DNA of 13,625 nucleotides, from NCBI GenBank assembly GCA_902462035.1, contig CABQAC010000023.1:1-13625 (forward strand), in the 5' to 3' direction. The stretch comes from an uncultured Eubacteriales bacterium (GTDB taxonomy: Bacteria > Bacillota > Clostridia > Oscillospirales > Acutalibacteraceae). Both the position numbers and the translations under genes were made by a program. The notes under the pieces were generated by a model that was not told the origin of the DNA, did no database searches, and was given only the letters and a program-made list of their open reading frames with translations. Positions 13,544 to 13,625 of this stretch are shown here, in pieces (the first letter of the stretch is position 1; the number at the start of each line of letters is the position of its first letter).

Positions 13544-13625
13544 CAGTGGGACTCCGTTTCCCGGCGGCGCCTGCCGCCGTATAACAATCTTGGCTCCGAT
13601 ACAACAAGGCGAGCAATCCGCAAGC
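13544..13625 (-). other. lon upstream region with GC-rich hairpin
   Basis: On the minus strand CGGCGG (13579-13574) pairs with CCGCCG (13567-13562) around a 6-nt loop, without a T-run, so it is not an intrinsic terminator. A second small stem (GGGA ... TCCC) brackets the ribosome site of lon. These could affect lon mRNA stability or translation. No gene or clear promoter is seen in the rest. Confidence 0.35.

Overview
The window looks like chromosome from an endospore-forming member of the Clostridia, probably Oscillospirales/Ruminococcaceae-like. The evidence is the dipicolinate synthase genes (dpaA, dpaB), a lon-ysxC pair with a 4-nt overlap, Shine-Dalgarno-rich starts, a moderately high GC by eye and clostridial-style serine recombinase and MATE genes. 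Taxonomy is an inference from gene content. Nearly everything lies on the minus strand; the one clear plus-strand gene is the cargo gene of an inserted element.

Layout from right to left, the direction of transcription: lon (13543-11120) overlaps ysxC/engB (11123-10530), which ends in a terminator. A MATE-family exporter (10267-8861) follows, with its own consensus sigma-A promoter and a structured, attenuator-like leader. Next comes the 5' part of dpaA (8682-8291), cut short, then a 5,322-bp element (2971-8292), then the 3' part of dpaA (2970-2494), directly coupled to dpaB (2497-1913). A small zinc-ribbon membrane protein (1769-1287) and metY (1258 to beyond the window edge) finish the window.

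The main discovery is that dpaA is split. The N-terminal and C-terminal halves of dipicolinate synthase subunit A are separated by an element with a large serine recombinase gene at one end and a roughly 1,037-residue GH106-like glycoside hydrolase gene driven by its own strong vegetative promoter. The two element ends fit together into a nearly perfect 44-bp palindrome: two 21-bp arms around a central CC/GG dinucleotide, 20 of 21 positions matching. This is the expected form of a serine-recombinase attP. Recombination at that dinucleotide would remove exactly 5,322 bp and rejoin dpaA in frame as a 288-codon gene. This has the architecture of developmentally excised sporulation elements such as the sigK 'skin' element and SPbeta in spsM, but the target is dpaA and the cargo is a carbohydrate-active enzyme.

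Proposed working: in vegetative cells dpaA is off because it is split, and the hydrolase is expressed from the element. In the sporulating mother cell the recombinase would excise the element, restoring dpaA so that DpaA and DpaB can make dipicolinic acid for the spore core. The forespore genome would keep the element. Excision itself has not been shown here; the structure predicts it.
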